Shown: positions 35,532 to 47,496, counted from the first letter of the stretch. The stretch is DNA of 64,000 nt from Solicoccozyma terricola (GCA_001600875.1 BCLD01000019.1:226601-290600); one strand, 5' to 3'. Notes: generated by a model from the sequence alone, not told the origin. A program made the numbers and translations.

Positions 35532-36790
35532 TCATACCAAATTTTTCAATCTCAACTTCCGCTTCCCCTTTTTTTTCTCCATTTTTTTAATTTTCCAATC
35601 CACATCAAATCTAGCTTTGATCCTCTTCCCTGCTTTTCGTCTCTCTGCTTTACTCTGCGCATTGATCGATGTATTTCTGAGATCTATTATTGTTGTTCTT
35701 GATTTAAATGAATCGGTCGTTGTAGAATGAGTGGTGGGAAAAGGTTTGATGGGTATTACTGGATATGAAGTATGGGATTTAGGTATTGGATGATGTTTTT
35801 TCAACTTGACAGATTTCAATTTCCATTGTTGTCGTTGTTGTTGTTGACCGCCTTTCCAAGATGATGATAAAGGGTGTTTCGGATTTGAATTAAATGACCT
35901 TGAACGTTCAGTAATCAATAATGGTAAATTCCAACCGATTTCATCGTTTTTGATTCTCCATTTGGATGGAATCTTCCTTAATTGAATCGGATCCATCATC
36001 TAAAACGTCCACATACAACAAAACAACAACATCAGTGGGGGATTGTTTTTTAATAAAACCATCTGCAAGATCCGGGGCCGGACCNGGGGGGGGGGGGGGG
36101 GACTCACTTTCCCATATCCTCGTGGAGCTGATGAAGATGAATGTATTATATCCTCCCAAGTAACAGCGACGCTTTTCGCTCTATTTCGCAAAGTTTCAAT
36201 CTCAGTATCCGAAGGAAGAGTATGTCGTGGGTTACTATCGAGTTATTGGGTATCAGTTTGAGGAGAATATGAGGGATGGATGGATGGGGCTTACGGGACG
36301 ACGTATAGGGGTTCAGTTGGTGGAAGGAGAGAAATAGGTTTGATAGTCCTTGAAAGAAGACGAAACTCTATGATGTAGTCCCAGGTTTTAAAAGTCAGCG
36401 AAATTTCAAAATCTGGAAGAATTTGTTTGTCGAGAGGACCAAAAGAACCGACTTACCGACGATAGATGGAAATCTCTTATTATCCTCTTTTTTCAATTTT
36501 TTTTTATCCATTTTCCTTCGTTTCGCCGCTGATACATTGGATTTCAATGTTGAATCTTCTGTTTCATTCCGAGGAGTGGTATTTGAACAAATTGAAGTGT
36601 GGGATGATGGTTTTGTGAGAGTAGGATCAAGTAGAGTGTGCATGATGGTGAGATAGTGCTTGAGTACCTGTTCATCGACCGATTGATATCCAGTCTCGTT
36701 ACCCGAGTCTGAGTTGGACGCATCTGTCTCGTCGTCTGCGTTGTGAGGACCGGTCTGCGGACGAATCTCGAGGAGTGGGTGATCCTCCAT
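35532..36790 (-). CDS. Basic nuclear-type protein, function unknown
   Basis: Four exons on the minus strand: from the ATG at 36790 to the donor near 36452, a middle exon (about 36369-36296), a third (about 36238-36110), and the last exon 35999-35532. It starts MEDHPLLEIRPQTG with an acidic stretch, then SAAKRRKMDKKKLKKED (a strong nuclear-localisation-like block). After that come FRLLSRTIKPISLLPPTEPL and the final exon with KIPSKWRIKNDEIGWNLPLL. The C terminus is extremely Lys-rich (KIKKMEKKKGKRKLRLKNLV). The third intron carries 16 C (with an N, 36085-36101) directly after its GTGAGT donor. The lysine-rich tail resembles nucleolar proteins, but I recognise no family. Confidence 0.7.
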
Positions 36791-37064
36791 GGTGTTGGAT
36801 GGAGTGTGTAGGTGTGGGTGGGTTGAGCGGTGAAGGGAGTGGGATGATATGTGCGTGCTGCCATGTGCTGATGTGAAGAGGGGAGGAGGGGGAGGGAGGG
36901 GACGGGGGAGACACGATGGATGACGTGGCATGTTATTCAACTACTAGACGCGTCAACAGCTCCCACTCACCCACATCGTTCCATCCCACATTCCTCCTCA
37001 TCCTCCTAGTCCTCATCATCACCACCACCACCACCACCCATCACCACCCACCATATTGCACAAA

Positions 37065-40000
37065 ATGGCAATGCAAGATATCACTTCGTCCGCTTCACAA
37101 ATCCCCTTCTCCCAATCCACAATCATACCACGCGATATCAATACCTCCTCGTTTCAACTGTCCGATCGCGTCAAAGTATTGAACGATGATATCGAGTTGC
37201 AAAATGAGAATGAAATGATGGATGTGCAGTTGGACGATGGAACCATTGACAGAACTAGAAACCCATCATCAGGTTCGTGTGCTGGCGAGAAAGCAAAAAA
37301 CAGCGTTTTGTCCTAGTCCCAAACACGATTCACAACACTAACCCAACCCCCAAAACCTCTCCACCTCTCCACCCGCGTGCATTCGCGTTAACAGACGACA
37401 TATTCTCAACCTCTCCTCCACTTCCTACCACCACAAGACCTAAACGAAAACTCCGAAGCTCTCAAGAAGAGCGAATCTCAAATACATCTGGAAGTACGAT
37501 CAAGAAACCGAAATTGGACGCGTATACGTTATTATGTGTGGCAACGCGTCGTAGTAGACAACAATCATTACCTAAATCAAATCAAGTCAAATCGTCGGTG
37601 GTGATGACGGTTGGAAGAAATGATATAGGAGAGAAAAATGAATGGATCAATACGATTCGTTCTGAAGGATCGATTATAAGACAAGATCAAGAGAGGAATA
37701 CAATAGATTTGGTTTCACCATCTCCTACGAAACAAATTTCAAATCCTCCACCGGGTGTTTTCAAAACACCACCAACTCATTCTCTTCATTCTTCAAATCA
37801 TGATAACATAAAAATCAATCAATGGCAACTTTTAACACCACCAGCTTCATCTCCAATTTCACTTCGATCAACAGAAAGACAAACTCGTTCTTTTCGAAAT
37901 GATTCTCCATTTGTCGATGGAGATGATGATTTACTCAATGCGCAATCCTCTTCCGATGATGATGATGTTGATGACGATGACGATGATGACGATCTAGCCG
38001 AATTGGAAGAAGCGAGGAGGAGGACGATGATGCGATTTGGATTGGGTGGAAGACGTCGTGTTTCCGGTACGGGAGGTATTAGACGTGGTATGTTAAGTGA
38101 AATGACTAGGTCAACGATGAGCGTGGCGGGGAGACAAAACGGATCGAATGGGTTTGAAGAAATGAGAACTGGGTTGTTGAGTGGTATTGCAGGATCAACG
38201 AGTCGATTGGGACACTGTGAGTTTGGTGGAAATTGATTGTGGTAGGGATGAAGAACGCTTATGATCTCTTCAACCCCCCCCCCCCCCCCCATTAGTGGAC
38301 ACAACATCAACCTATCTCTCCCTATTCACATCTCATTCCGTACATTCGGAATATCGAATTTCTCCGAATCCTGTTCACCCGAGCGCAGGTATTAGAGATT
38401 GGAGTCCTCCTTATGCTTGTGCTTATTCGAATTGTAAGTTGTTGTTTTTTTTTTTTTTTTTTTTTTGGGTTCCTCACATCGGACGGGTCTTGTGGATAGC
38501 GAGAGCTGACTCTTTTTTTCAAAACCACCCTTTCAAAATAGCTGCAAAGATGGCAGGGAAGAGTATGTTGGCGCTTGCTTCGGAATCAGGGGCGGTGAAA
38601 ATTGTGAACACGGATAATGACGCTACTCAAGAGAACAGTGAGTGAAATCGCGACATATGTCATTTCCAATGTCAGAGGGGGGAGTATTGACGATTTGTGG
38701 TATTACAGTGACACCTAATGGAGGATCTTATAATCCGCATTGTAATGCTATCTTCGACATCAAGTGGTCTGCGGACGATAGTATGCTTGTACGTTTGGAT
38801 TTGGAACCTTGGCTAATCCGCATATTAACGAATCGCTGATTGGAAAAAAAACTGGGGGAAATTTTTAGCTGTCCATGTCTGCCGATCAGTCCTCGGCGGT
38901 ATACGATGTAGGCACGTTCAATCATAAAGCGACATTGATGGGACATTGTAGTTCCATAAAGACTGGAGTATGGTATGATCCGAGTGAGTTTCAACATCAA
39001 CCGTTTTACATCTGTCGTCGTTACTGAACAGGAATTGTAATCCGCAGACGTGGTTGCTACTGCTGGTCGAGATGGGAATATCCTCATATACGATCTACGA
39101 ACGGCGGGCGATCGATCATCAGTGGTAGAGCGGTATGGAAGTGAGATTGGGAATGCGAGAGTAGGGAGAGCTAAGCCGGAAAGGGCTGGTGGTGAGTGCT
39201 GGAGGCATATTGTACACGATTCGTTCGCACTCATGCAGATCTCCCTTCTCAGATAACGAAATACACCCCGTGTTGAATATTCGAAGCGCTCATGGGGATG
39301 TAGGCAAGAAGGGTCCTGTAGGCAGCGTGAGTTGATTAACGACGATGACTCGTCGGGTCTTGTATTGACGTTGATTCCCGACTCTTCAGCGATCTGCCAC
39401 TCGCTCCGTCACTTGTCTTCTCGCATTGAAAAGTCAACCACATGTTCTCGCTTCAGGCGGTTCTTTCGATGGGTAAGTGTCACATCTACCCTATCTCTCT
39501 CGTCTTTGACAGACAGATGCTGACCATGATTCGCTGAGCGCAGCATCGTCAAATTCTGGGATCTGCGTAATGGCATCGCCTCGCGAGGCAAGTCCTACAT
39601 TTCTGAGAACATGGGTCAGACGACCGATCGTTCGGCGGGGAAAGGAACGAGGAGTAGAGGTGTGATTTGGATGGTCGATGGGGGTAGTAATATCTATTCA
39701 CTCAGTGGTCAATCGTTGTGAGTTGAAAGTGCAAGGTCGAGCTGCAAGATGAGTATCATCCGCTGAATGACCGTGATCATACGCAGGATCCACGCCCACT
39801 CCGTAACGTCCTCAGACGTAGACGTGCCCATATCATATACTCACCCGAACCTCCGCGCCTCGAGTTTTTACGTCAAGCTCGCCATCTCCCCTTGCAACCG
39901 ATACCTCGTCAGTGGGTCGTCCAACGGCGGTGTATTTACGTGGAACATCGGTCAGACCACTCGAAATCGCGTCGTCATGGGACGAGATGGGGAACTTGTT

Positions 40001-40284
40001 CAAGAGGACGAGGTGACTGGTGTTGAAATGGCCTGGAACGGGCATGGGAGGGAAGTAGGAGCGGTTGATTGGGGATACGATCAGGTGAGTTAATCCGTTA
40101 TCTCGAGTTTGAATTTCATTCAATGTCTTATGATCATACCCACGAACAGCTCGTGTCTTGCTCCGATGACTACACAAGTCGAGTTTGGAGACCTAATCAC
40201 ACCGCTACCAATCTCATCCGACAAGATCCAAAATCAGCCAGCTGGAACTGGTCTGGCGTTGGCAATGCAAAGTTTCCGGTCTGA
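37065..40284 (+). CDS. CDT2: WD-repeat substrate receptor of the CRL4 ubiquitin ligase (Cdt2/DTL)
   Basis: Predicted adaptor of Cul4-Ddb1 that sends PCNA-bound Cdt1 and other proteins to degradation in S phase. First exons: 37065-37272, 37396-38216, then 38296 onward with several short exons to the stop at 40284. A disordered acidic N terminus (a 13-residue Asp run near residue 300) leads into a WD40 propeller: NAIFDIKWSADDSMLLSMSA, DQSSAVYDVGTF, ATLMGHCSSIKTGVW, VVATAGRDGNILIYDLR, GGSFDGIVKFWDLRNG, RYLVSGSSNGGVFTWNI and QLVSCSDDYTSRVWRPN. The string FDIKW plus HCSSIKT and AGRDGNI are strongly like Cdt2/DTL. The C terminus is short. An intron at about 38217-38295 has 17 C just before its acceptor. 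Confidence 0.85.
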
Positions 40285-40840
40285 TCGGGCGAAGGGTGAT
40301 CGATCGACGACGGATTCAAACAACGCTTCTTCCTTTTCAACGACTATTCCTCAAAATCGACTATTATCGGCGTGATACCTTTTAACCGAATACATTTCCT
40401 ACCTCTCATCGACCTGCTTGCTGTGCTCGCGTATCATCGGGACCTACACCTAATTCCCAATTCCCCACCCTGTTTATTTTTGCACCACAATGCCACGACC
40501 TTCTCTCTCTCATGCGAAAATGCCTTGCATATCCTTTTTCTGCACTCGCTCAAATTTTGCGAAACGACCTAACTCTATATAACATAATTGTCCTCTGATG
40601 AATTCAATCATGAAATAAAATCAATCAATCAACCGTCTCTAAAGGACAAAGAAGAATGAAAGAGAAAAGAAAAAATGCTAACACGTCGTCCATGCTTGTC
40701 TACGAAAACAATATACTGGGAAATGTCCCTAGCCAGAGGGAAATGATACAACTCCAGAGGGAGAAAGAACCCCCCGCGCCCGCGCCCGCGCCCCCGTAAC
40801 CCCTAACCCCTAACCCCCGCCCTGCCCCCCCCTCTAAATT
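40285..40840. other. Convergent 3' gap with telomere-like repeat
   Basis: About 555 nt between convergent genes. It includes a GC-rich CGCGCC repeat (about 40775-40795) followed by CCCCTAA units (40796-40818). No gene is visible. Confidence 0.6.
40796..40818 (-). repeat. Interstitial TTAGGGG telomere-like repeat
   Basis: On the minus strand this reads as about two and a half copies of TTAGGGG flanked by G-rich sequence. Basidiomycete telomeres are made of TTAGGG(G)n. It lies about 25-45 nt beyond the stop codon of the minus-strand gene, within its probable 3' UTR. Confidence 0.6.
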
Positions 40841-41920
40841 CTAAAAATCAGTTTTCCCAACCCAATCCTCAACTCTAAACCCATCCTCCATCGATTCATC
40901 CACCTCATCCATCATTTCATTACCTCTCCCTATCCCCGTTGACAAACTCGAACCAAATCCTCCACTTCTAACAGGTAAACTTTTCGTCATCCTTAATGCC
41001 CTTCTTTGTCCTCTAAAATGATCCACCGCCACCGCCGTCCCCATCCCCATCCCCGTCCCCGTCCCTGACGAAGACGTATATTGCGTATTGTATCCGGATC
41101 CATTAGCGTGTATTGGGATAGGTAAATGAGGGTTTGTAGATGATGTTGAGAATGAAGCGGAGAGTGGATGAAGAAGAGATGATGATAATAATGATGAAGA
41201 TGAAGATGAAGTGGTATTAAAACTCGTTGGATAAAGTGGTGGACGACTTGGTTCATCTGTATCGGTTAATTCATCTAAATCTGAATCATCATCCACCAAA
41301 TCATTGATTGATGGGATTCGTTTTTTCCCTCTTGTTGTTGTTGTTGAATCAGGTTTAAAATCTGTTATTCCGTTTCCCCAATGTGTGTTGTTGGTATCCA
41401 TATTCATATTCCTTTCATTCATATCTATTGTTCTTCTTTCTTCATTCTCAGATTCAAGATCCCACATTGGTCTTAATTGATTAACCGGTTTAAGATATTT
41501 AATAGTATCGAATTCATGTTGTTGTTGAGCGAGTGTGATAGCTTCGTTTGAAGTTATGAAAGTTGGAAATGAATTTGGGAATGAAGTAGAGAGGGAGAAT
41601 GATGATGTAGGGAGAGAAGCAGTACGTTGATACCCTTCCGTTACATCTAAAGAAGAGCCAAACGGCAAATAAAATAAAAAAAAACCGATTAAGCACTACC
41701 CACCATTTCATCTAGAGAACAATCCCATCCTAAATAAAAACCCAAAAAACAAGACAAAGGAGTACTCACGTTTTCTAACCCGACTTGCAACACCTGTACT
41801 CAACCTATCCGTTAAATCCTGTGATATACCATATCTTTGTCCTGCGAGTTCCGATGAAGTGATGATTGCTGATTCGGATATTGTAGTTTTGAGAATGCGT
41901 TTGTTGCGATGTGATGACAT
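40841..41920 (-). CDS. Disordered Ser/Thr-rich protein, function unknown
   Basis: Two exons: 41920-41770 and 41646-40841. It starts MSSHRNKRILKTTISESAII and has a conserved-looking region crossing the junction: GISQDLTDRLSTGVASRVRK then HVTEGYQRTAS. Acidic DDDSDLDELTDTDEPS follows, then Ser- and Gly/Met-rich low complexity, a basic FRGQRRALRMTKSLPVRSG segment, and the acidic aromatic tail FRVEDWVGKTDF. The ordered N-terminal motif and C-terminal tail with a disordered middle suggest a peptide-motif protein that binds a partner. I do not recognise a family. Confidence 0.72.
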
Positions 41921-42349
41921 TGGGATGGTGTGTGGATGGATGGTGTGTGGATGGTGTGGGATGGTGTGGATATGGATATGGGGGATGGAGGATGGAGGAT
42001 GGGGATGGGAGGCATGGTCTCTTTGTTCTCTACGCGCTCCTCTCCTGGCCTTGAACGCGTTGGGAGGAGGGAGAGGGGGGGCGGGGGTCACGTGAAATAA
42101 TAAGAGGGGGAGGGGGAGGGTCACGTGAAATAGTTATCATATTAGTAAGTGGGTGGGGAACTGAAGTGTCACGTGAAATAATAATGTTTGTAGATGGCCA
42201 CGTGGTTCAACACCCACCAGAGTGGCCAACTCCCCCCACTCCGATCTATACGATGTAGTATGTATGTATAACAACCCCCCCCCCAACCCCCCACCCTCCC
42301 CCAACCCCATCGCACCCTCCTTTCATCATCCACTTAAAACACACGTTGC
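41921..42349. promoter_or_regulatory. Divergent promoter with four CACGTG palindromes
   Basis: TCACGTGA occurs at 42088-42095, 42121-42128 and 42169-42176, each followed by AATA. CCACGTGG is at 42198-42205. The three longer copies share TCACGTGAAATA, spaced 33 and 48 nt. This is the densest motif cluster in the window and fits bHLH-type regulation (Cbf1, Pho4 or Tye7-like) of one or both flanking genes. Confidence 0.7.
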
Positions 42350-44369
42350 ATGTCCCGTATCATACCTCCAACACATCGATACCTCTCTGCTCTTTCCACT
42401 CCTTATTCCGACGACACGACCGATTGTTATTCTATCCCGTCGCCACACACGTTAATCGATGGTCCGACTGCGATCAAAGTATATTCACAAAGAGGAAGAT
42501 ATGAGGAGAAGATAGATTTAAAAGGAATAGACCTGTTGACTCCTCCGAATACTGATATTGAAGAAGACAATCAAGATCTTATACAAGGTCTTCGATCGAC
42601 GTATTTGATTGGGAATCGTAAGTCGTTTGATCGAAAAAAGAATGTGTTCTTTACAACGTGTTCTTATTATTTGTCCCTCTCTCTCTCTCTCTCTTGTTTT
42701 CACACAGAACGTCCAGTTGCTCGTTATAATCGATTATTCAATCCCCGGTCTGGTAACTCTCCATTGATCTTTGAAAAATCAGGATTGAGAATTGTAAATC
42801 GGGATCTTGAACATATTTCTAATGTTCACCTCGAACAACGGATCGATAAAAAGGATGTAGATCCTCCTATCGAACAATCATCGAATGAGACGATGAGAAA
42901 ATCATTCAAGGAGAGGGAAGACGAGGGAAGAAGTGTGAATGAACAATATCAGAGGATGGATTGGAATCACATTTATCCATTCGTTGAGAGGATAACACTT
43001 GACGATGGAGAACAAGCACAATCGGTATCCAAAGTAATGAAAATCATATCAAACGACGACGACGACGACACCGACGACGACGACGGACTCGGAACGCAGG
43101 TCGTTACTAAATCGAATATCGACGACGACAACGAAGCAATCTCACAAGAAGACGATAACGATGAAGAAATCTTATTTATAAAACCAATTAAACGTTCAAT
43201 CCCACATCGACATATCACATTCCGAGATGTCCTTTCTCCATCACCGAATCCTATACGTCGTCCTCGTGGACCAATTCTCCATCCTACATTCCCATCCCCC
43301 AACGAAACATCTCGGGATATCCCACAATTGGATATATATAATAAGATATCAAAACTAGCTAAAGAGTTGGTTTTGACTTTTCCAGATGATTGGGATGGGT
43401 TGAAGAGGGTTGAAGATGATCCGAAAAAGTTGGAAATGGAAGGGAAAGTTGTTTGGGATGATGGAGTTGGGAAATTGGTTGGAAATGGGGTCGGTGAAAG
43501 GGAGGTTGGGAATGTTCATTTGTTTCTCGATCAGTGAGTGTTTAGTTGAGAGGGGGGGAGGGGGGGGAGAGGGGGAAGGGTCGTCATCGTGTTGGTAGAT
43601 TTCGACGATTGATCGTTTTACCATTCTTTGTCAGCTCCAACATCTACAACACGTTCCTGGATTCATTACCTTGTGAACCCTCTTCACTCGGTAAACGACA
43701 ACTTTCAATCCCGATCCTCACCCTTCTTCTTGCTCGTGGTCGATCTATTGCAGTCGATGGAATGCACCTCGTCGGTAGTAGTCCACTTCAACAAGATTTA
43801 GATCCAGCCGTTCGACTCGGTTGGACTTGTAATATCCTCAAAAGAGTCAGCGTAATCGTTCCACCAGAGGAAATCAAATCCACAAAAAGGGAAACCAAAT
43901 ATTCTATAATCTCATCATCTGAATCTGATGGATCATATTCACGAACACCACTCAAAAGAATGAGAGAACAAGCTGTGGATGAATTACTTCATCTTAAATT
44001 ATTACAAGCAATTTTATTGACCAAGAAACCTGGAACGATCACATTGGCCACGGGAGATGCAAAGGCTTCGCAGTTTAATGAAGGTGGGTTTTTAAGTTGT
44101 GTAAGAGAAGCGTTGAAAAGAGGGTGGAAGGTGGAATTATGGTCATTTAAGAAAGGTGAGTGGTTGGGTCGTACGTTGTCTCCCCCCCCCCCTCTTTCCT
44201 CCCCGGTGGGCCGGTAAACATGCGTGAGCTGATAATTTGCGACGGTCAAGGTTTATCACGAACATGGATCGACACAGCGAAACGGGAAGGATGGACAAAG
44301 AAGGGTGCTTTTGTCCTCTGGTCGTTGGACAATTGGTTGGACGAGTTGACAGAGATTCAAAGACGATGA
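42350..44369 (+). CDS. NYN-domain (PIN-like) putative ribonuclease
   Basis: Four exons: 42350-42617, 42708-43533, 43635-44155, 44251-44369. A long disordered acidic N-terminal half (an Asp tract near DDDDDTDDDDG) is followed by a NYN domain. VHLFLDHSNIYNTFL holds the first acidic residue and sits across an exon junction. VDGMHLVGSSP, AVDELLHLKLLQAIL (second acidic pair) and ITLATGDAKASQFNEGGF (third acidic Asp) follow, then ALKRGWKVELWSFKKGLSRT. The metal-binding Asp set typical of NYN/LabA nucleases is present, so catalysis is plausible. Its promoter has the CACGTG cluster. The RNA target is unknown. Confidence 0.82.
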
Positions 44370-44553
44370 TGATGATTGATCAAGTTGCCATTGTATTTTA
44401 CCATATCTTCTGTAGCAACAAAGCCATTCCATGCACGTTGACCCCGTCATTTGTACAACGGACGACAATTAACCACCCTCCTTCCGACTCCTCCACTTCC
44501 ATCGTCCAACCGATTTTCCCCCCAAACTACCAATTTGACTCTACTCCCACCAT

Positions 44554-46148
44554 CTAACTCATTGCATTTCTCTCCCCTTCACTTCTCCATACCCCTTGAT
44601 CCTCACTAAACCTAGCAACAACCGCCTCCCCATCTGCTTCATCCAACACCAACCTCTGAGCCTCCTCGTCGTAACCCTCTGAATCGGCGCCAAATCCATG
44701 TCTGACGGGTTGTGGGAGGTCACGGGGGGCGAGTGGGAGGTGAGCGGAAGAGTGAGACAAGGAGGCTGTAAGAAAAGGAAAACGGGATACATGAGATTGT
44801 CGGTTCTGAGGTGGTACTTTTGGGTCCAGGAAGACGACTCACGGAAATAAGCACGATAAGCGACGTAAGCGATTGATATCCCAAGAATTGATCCAACAGT
44901 TACATCTTGCCAGTGATCTGCAAAGCAAAATCCAAAAAAAAACCTCAGCCACTCGCTTGAGCAATCGACCCCAACGTGTTTCCAAGTTCAAAACCTTACG
45001 TCGATTATCAGCTGTTCTCGAAGCAGCAACCAAAGTCGATCCCAACAACGGCGATAAAGCCAACCATGCTCTGGTCTATGATGAGGTAGTTTACAGCAAA
45101 GTAAGGAATCTCTCCTCATTCTCGTTTTTTCGAAAAGGTACCAGAACCAGACGCACCCTATGCCCTCGCGTATCAGCAAGATGAAGCTTGCCAGCGAGAT
45201 AAAAAGAGAGGAAACCCAATCCTGCGAATGATACTGTTCGTCCAAGTTGCTTCATACATCAGTTTTCTTCACCTCATTGCTCTCCCTCTTCCCCGGACGC
45301 CAGAGTTGGCCGCCGGCACTCACAGCTCGAATGACCACTAGGAAAACTCTTGAATCCGTCATTTAGCAACAACATATTCGTCTGCGTACATGTATCTACC
45401 ACATTCGATAGTCCAAAGAGGGGTAAATCGTGCGCGTCCGCATGGGGAAGGCACCGATTGAGCATGTCTGGACGAGGTCGACCCACTACCATCTGCGCGA
45501 GCGACCGAGCGACGCGAGTGTTGAGTTGAGTTGAAGTCGAGATGGTCAGTCTTAGGGTCAAGTCACGTTTGGAAAAGAGATAACACACCTTGATGATTTG
45601 AGTCACGACGCCAGTCACAGTGTAACCCATCATCACACCTATCAAGCGCAGCGGTAACAATCAGTCATCCCTTCCTTCTAAACCCCCCCTCAAACTATCC
45701 ATACTTGCCACCCACCCAATACTCCATTATGGACATCCCATTTACTCCTATACACGATCCCACCCACCAAAGCCACAAACAATAGAGGTGTCCCCAATGA
45801 GACAGTGAACAACAACCAAGGTGGTACATGTTCATTTTTGAACGGGTATTGAATTGTGATATCTGACATTGAGAATTCACGTTGATGCCCCGGTAGACGA
45901 TTCAGTGCTCCTAGTAGGATCCTGACGTCACATTTTAGAGCATTAGCGGCTGATATTAGGATCAGGGACAAGCCACAGAAAACACACCATAGAATAAGAA
46001 CCAACATCCAATCCCCAATATAACTCTTCAACACCCTCATCGCGGTCCATTTGGTATGAACATGACCCTGATGAATCTGCGTCCCGTCTGCGCTTTCGTC
46101 GTGTGCGCCAGGGAACAAATCGCGGATTGTGGTAGCGATTGCTGCCAT
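44554..46148 (-). CDS. PAP2-family lipid phosphate phosphatase (Dpp1/Lpp1-like)
   Basis: Integral membrane phosphatase expected to dephosphorylate diacylglycerol pyrophosphate, phosphatidate or related lipids. Several exons from 46148 to 44554. Helices include [20 protein letters not shown] and [21 protein letters not shown]. The three catalytic motifs are complete: KMVVGRPRP (K-x6-RP), FPSGHSS (PSGH), and SRTADNRHHWQD (SR-x5-H-x3-D), the last one rebuilt across an intron. [20 protein letters not shown] is the last helix. A hydrophilic C-terminal tail rich in acidic residues follows. It is divergent from the Get1-like gene with TCACGTGA (46248-46255) between them. Confidence 0.9.
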
Positions 46149-46247
46149 GTTTTGTAGTTGTGTAAGTGATGAGGACTGAGCAACGATGGGGTTATGCTAC
46201 TGAGGCATTACAAGTATAGATGAGCGTGGTGGAGTTGCCCGATTGAC

Positions 46248-46255
46248 TCACGTGA
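46248..46255. promoter_or_regulatory. TCACGTGA palindrome between the PAP2 and Get1-like genes
   Basis: One TCACGTGA copy in the 200-nt gap between divergent start codons. Confidence 0.6.
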
Positions 46256-46349
46256 CACGGATTCATAGAACGCGCTCTGAAGAACAAAGTAAACACCCCC
46301 CCGGTCTCACCTCCAACAACATCATCGATGGAGACCACTAATCCATAGT

Positions 46350-47490
46350 ATGTCCCTCTACTGTGTACTCGCTCTCCTTCTCCTCCTCGAGCTCACCTAC
46401 GAGATCGGTCTTCGAACAGCGCGAATCACCCCCAGTTATCGGCATTGGAAGGAGAAGTTCTATGGGAGTATGCAAAGTTGGCAAAAGTTATCAAGAGAGT
46501 AGGTGTACATTGGGATTTTGGCAACCGAAGGGTTTGCACATTATACTGATAATCCAATATTTTCTACCATACTTTGACAACCCGCACTGCTCCTTGCGAA
46601 AAATCATTTTCTTTGCATCGTCTTCCACTACCTTTTCTGTTCAATACAATATCAACACATTCAACCAGGTCGACAACCTAGCCAAACAAACAGCTGTAAA
46701 TCCAAATGAATCTCTATTAGCGGAATTAAGAGTCCTGGAGAAGAAGATGGGTTTGGTATTGACTTTGGTGAGTTTTAGGGGATATGTGTAAACAAGGCCG
46801 AAAGGAAGGAGGGGAGAGTCCGATTTTAATTAGGCGGAGGTTGAATCATTGGATCAGGATGGCTGTTTTGGATCATGACAATGATGGAATCTGAGGACTT
46901 CCTTGATGCGGTGATTGGGAATCACACACCATGAGCTAGCTTCCTGCGTCGAGAAAACTTTCTACATCCCGTTTCTCAACAATACGGCGCCATAACAATC
47001 ACTGACACTGATTTTCTCTCTCTCTCTCTCTCTCTCCCACCCCCTTAAACAGTTCAAGGCATCTGTATGGGCAATCATCACGGATTCACAAGCTGATGAG
47101 GAGAAGAGAATACAAGAAGAACAAGCTAGGGAAGAGATGGAAGAGAGGAGGTGATTTCAAATTGTTTTTGTTATACTCTTCATCTTGTCGTGATGTTCTC
47201 ACGAGATGGAGAGGTAGATGTGGAATGTGGGAGTGCAGTGGGAGTCAGAGAGGACGACTGCTTGGAACGGGTATTGTATTGTATGTCCATCCATAGCTAC
47301 GTGTTGTAATTCTAGTGAAGGGAGTGGGGCGACTGTCCGCGGGCTTAGTTGCCCGTCACGATGCTCCGAGGTTAATATTAACATTTGCATTCACAACGAT
47401 ATCTTCAGACTAGTCTCTCCCATTTCATTCCAGATCATCATAGCAACATCGCTGGCAATTGGCGCATATATCTCTCAAACTGGAAAGTAG
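46350..47490 (+). CDS. Small membrane protein with coiled coil, Get1/WRB-like
   Basis: First exon 46350-46498 gives MSLYCVLALLLLLELTYEIG (membrane helix) and a basic loop. The second (46669-about 46770) gives VDNLAKQTAVNPNESLLAEL, a coiled coil. The third (about 47054-47152) gives FKASVWAIITDSQADEEK, and the last (47410-47490) gives a hydrophobic end IIIATSLAIGAYISQTGK. One N-terminal helix, a cytosolic coiled coil, then hydrophobic C-terminal segments is the layout of Get1, the ER receptor for tail-anchored proteins. The exon 1 to exon 2 junction does not keep frame: the donor leaves two bases while the acceptor begins a full codon, so one base is missing or the donor is unusual. Identity as Get1 is tentative. 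Confidence 0.5.
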
Positions 47491-47496
47491 CACGCA

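Noticed and set aside
42660..42710. (TC)n run near 42680 as coding Leu-Ser repeat
   Set aside because: It lies inside an intron of 90 nt with clear GTAAGT and CACAG ends; the frame stays open there only because the intron length is a multiple of three.
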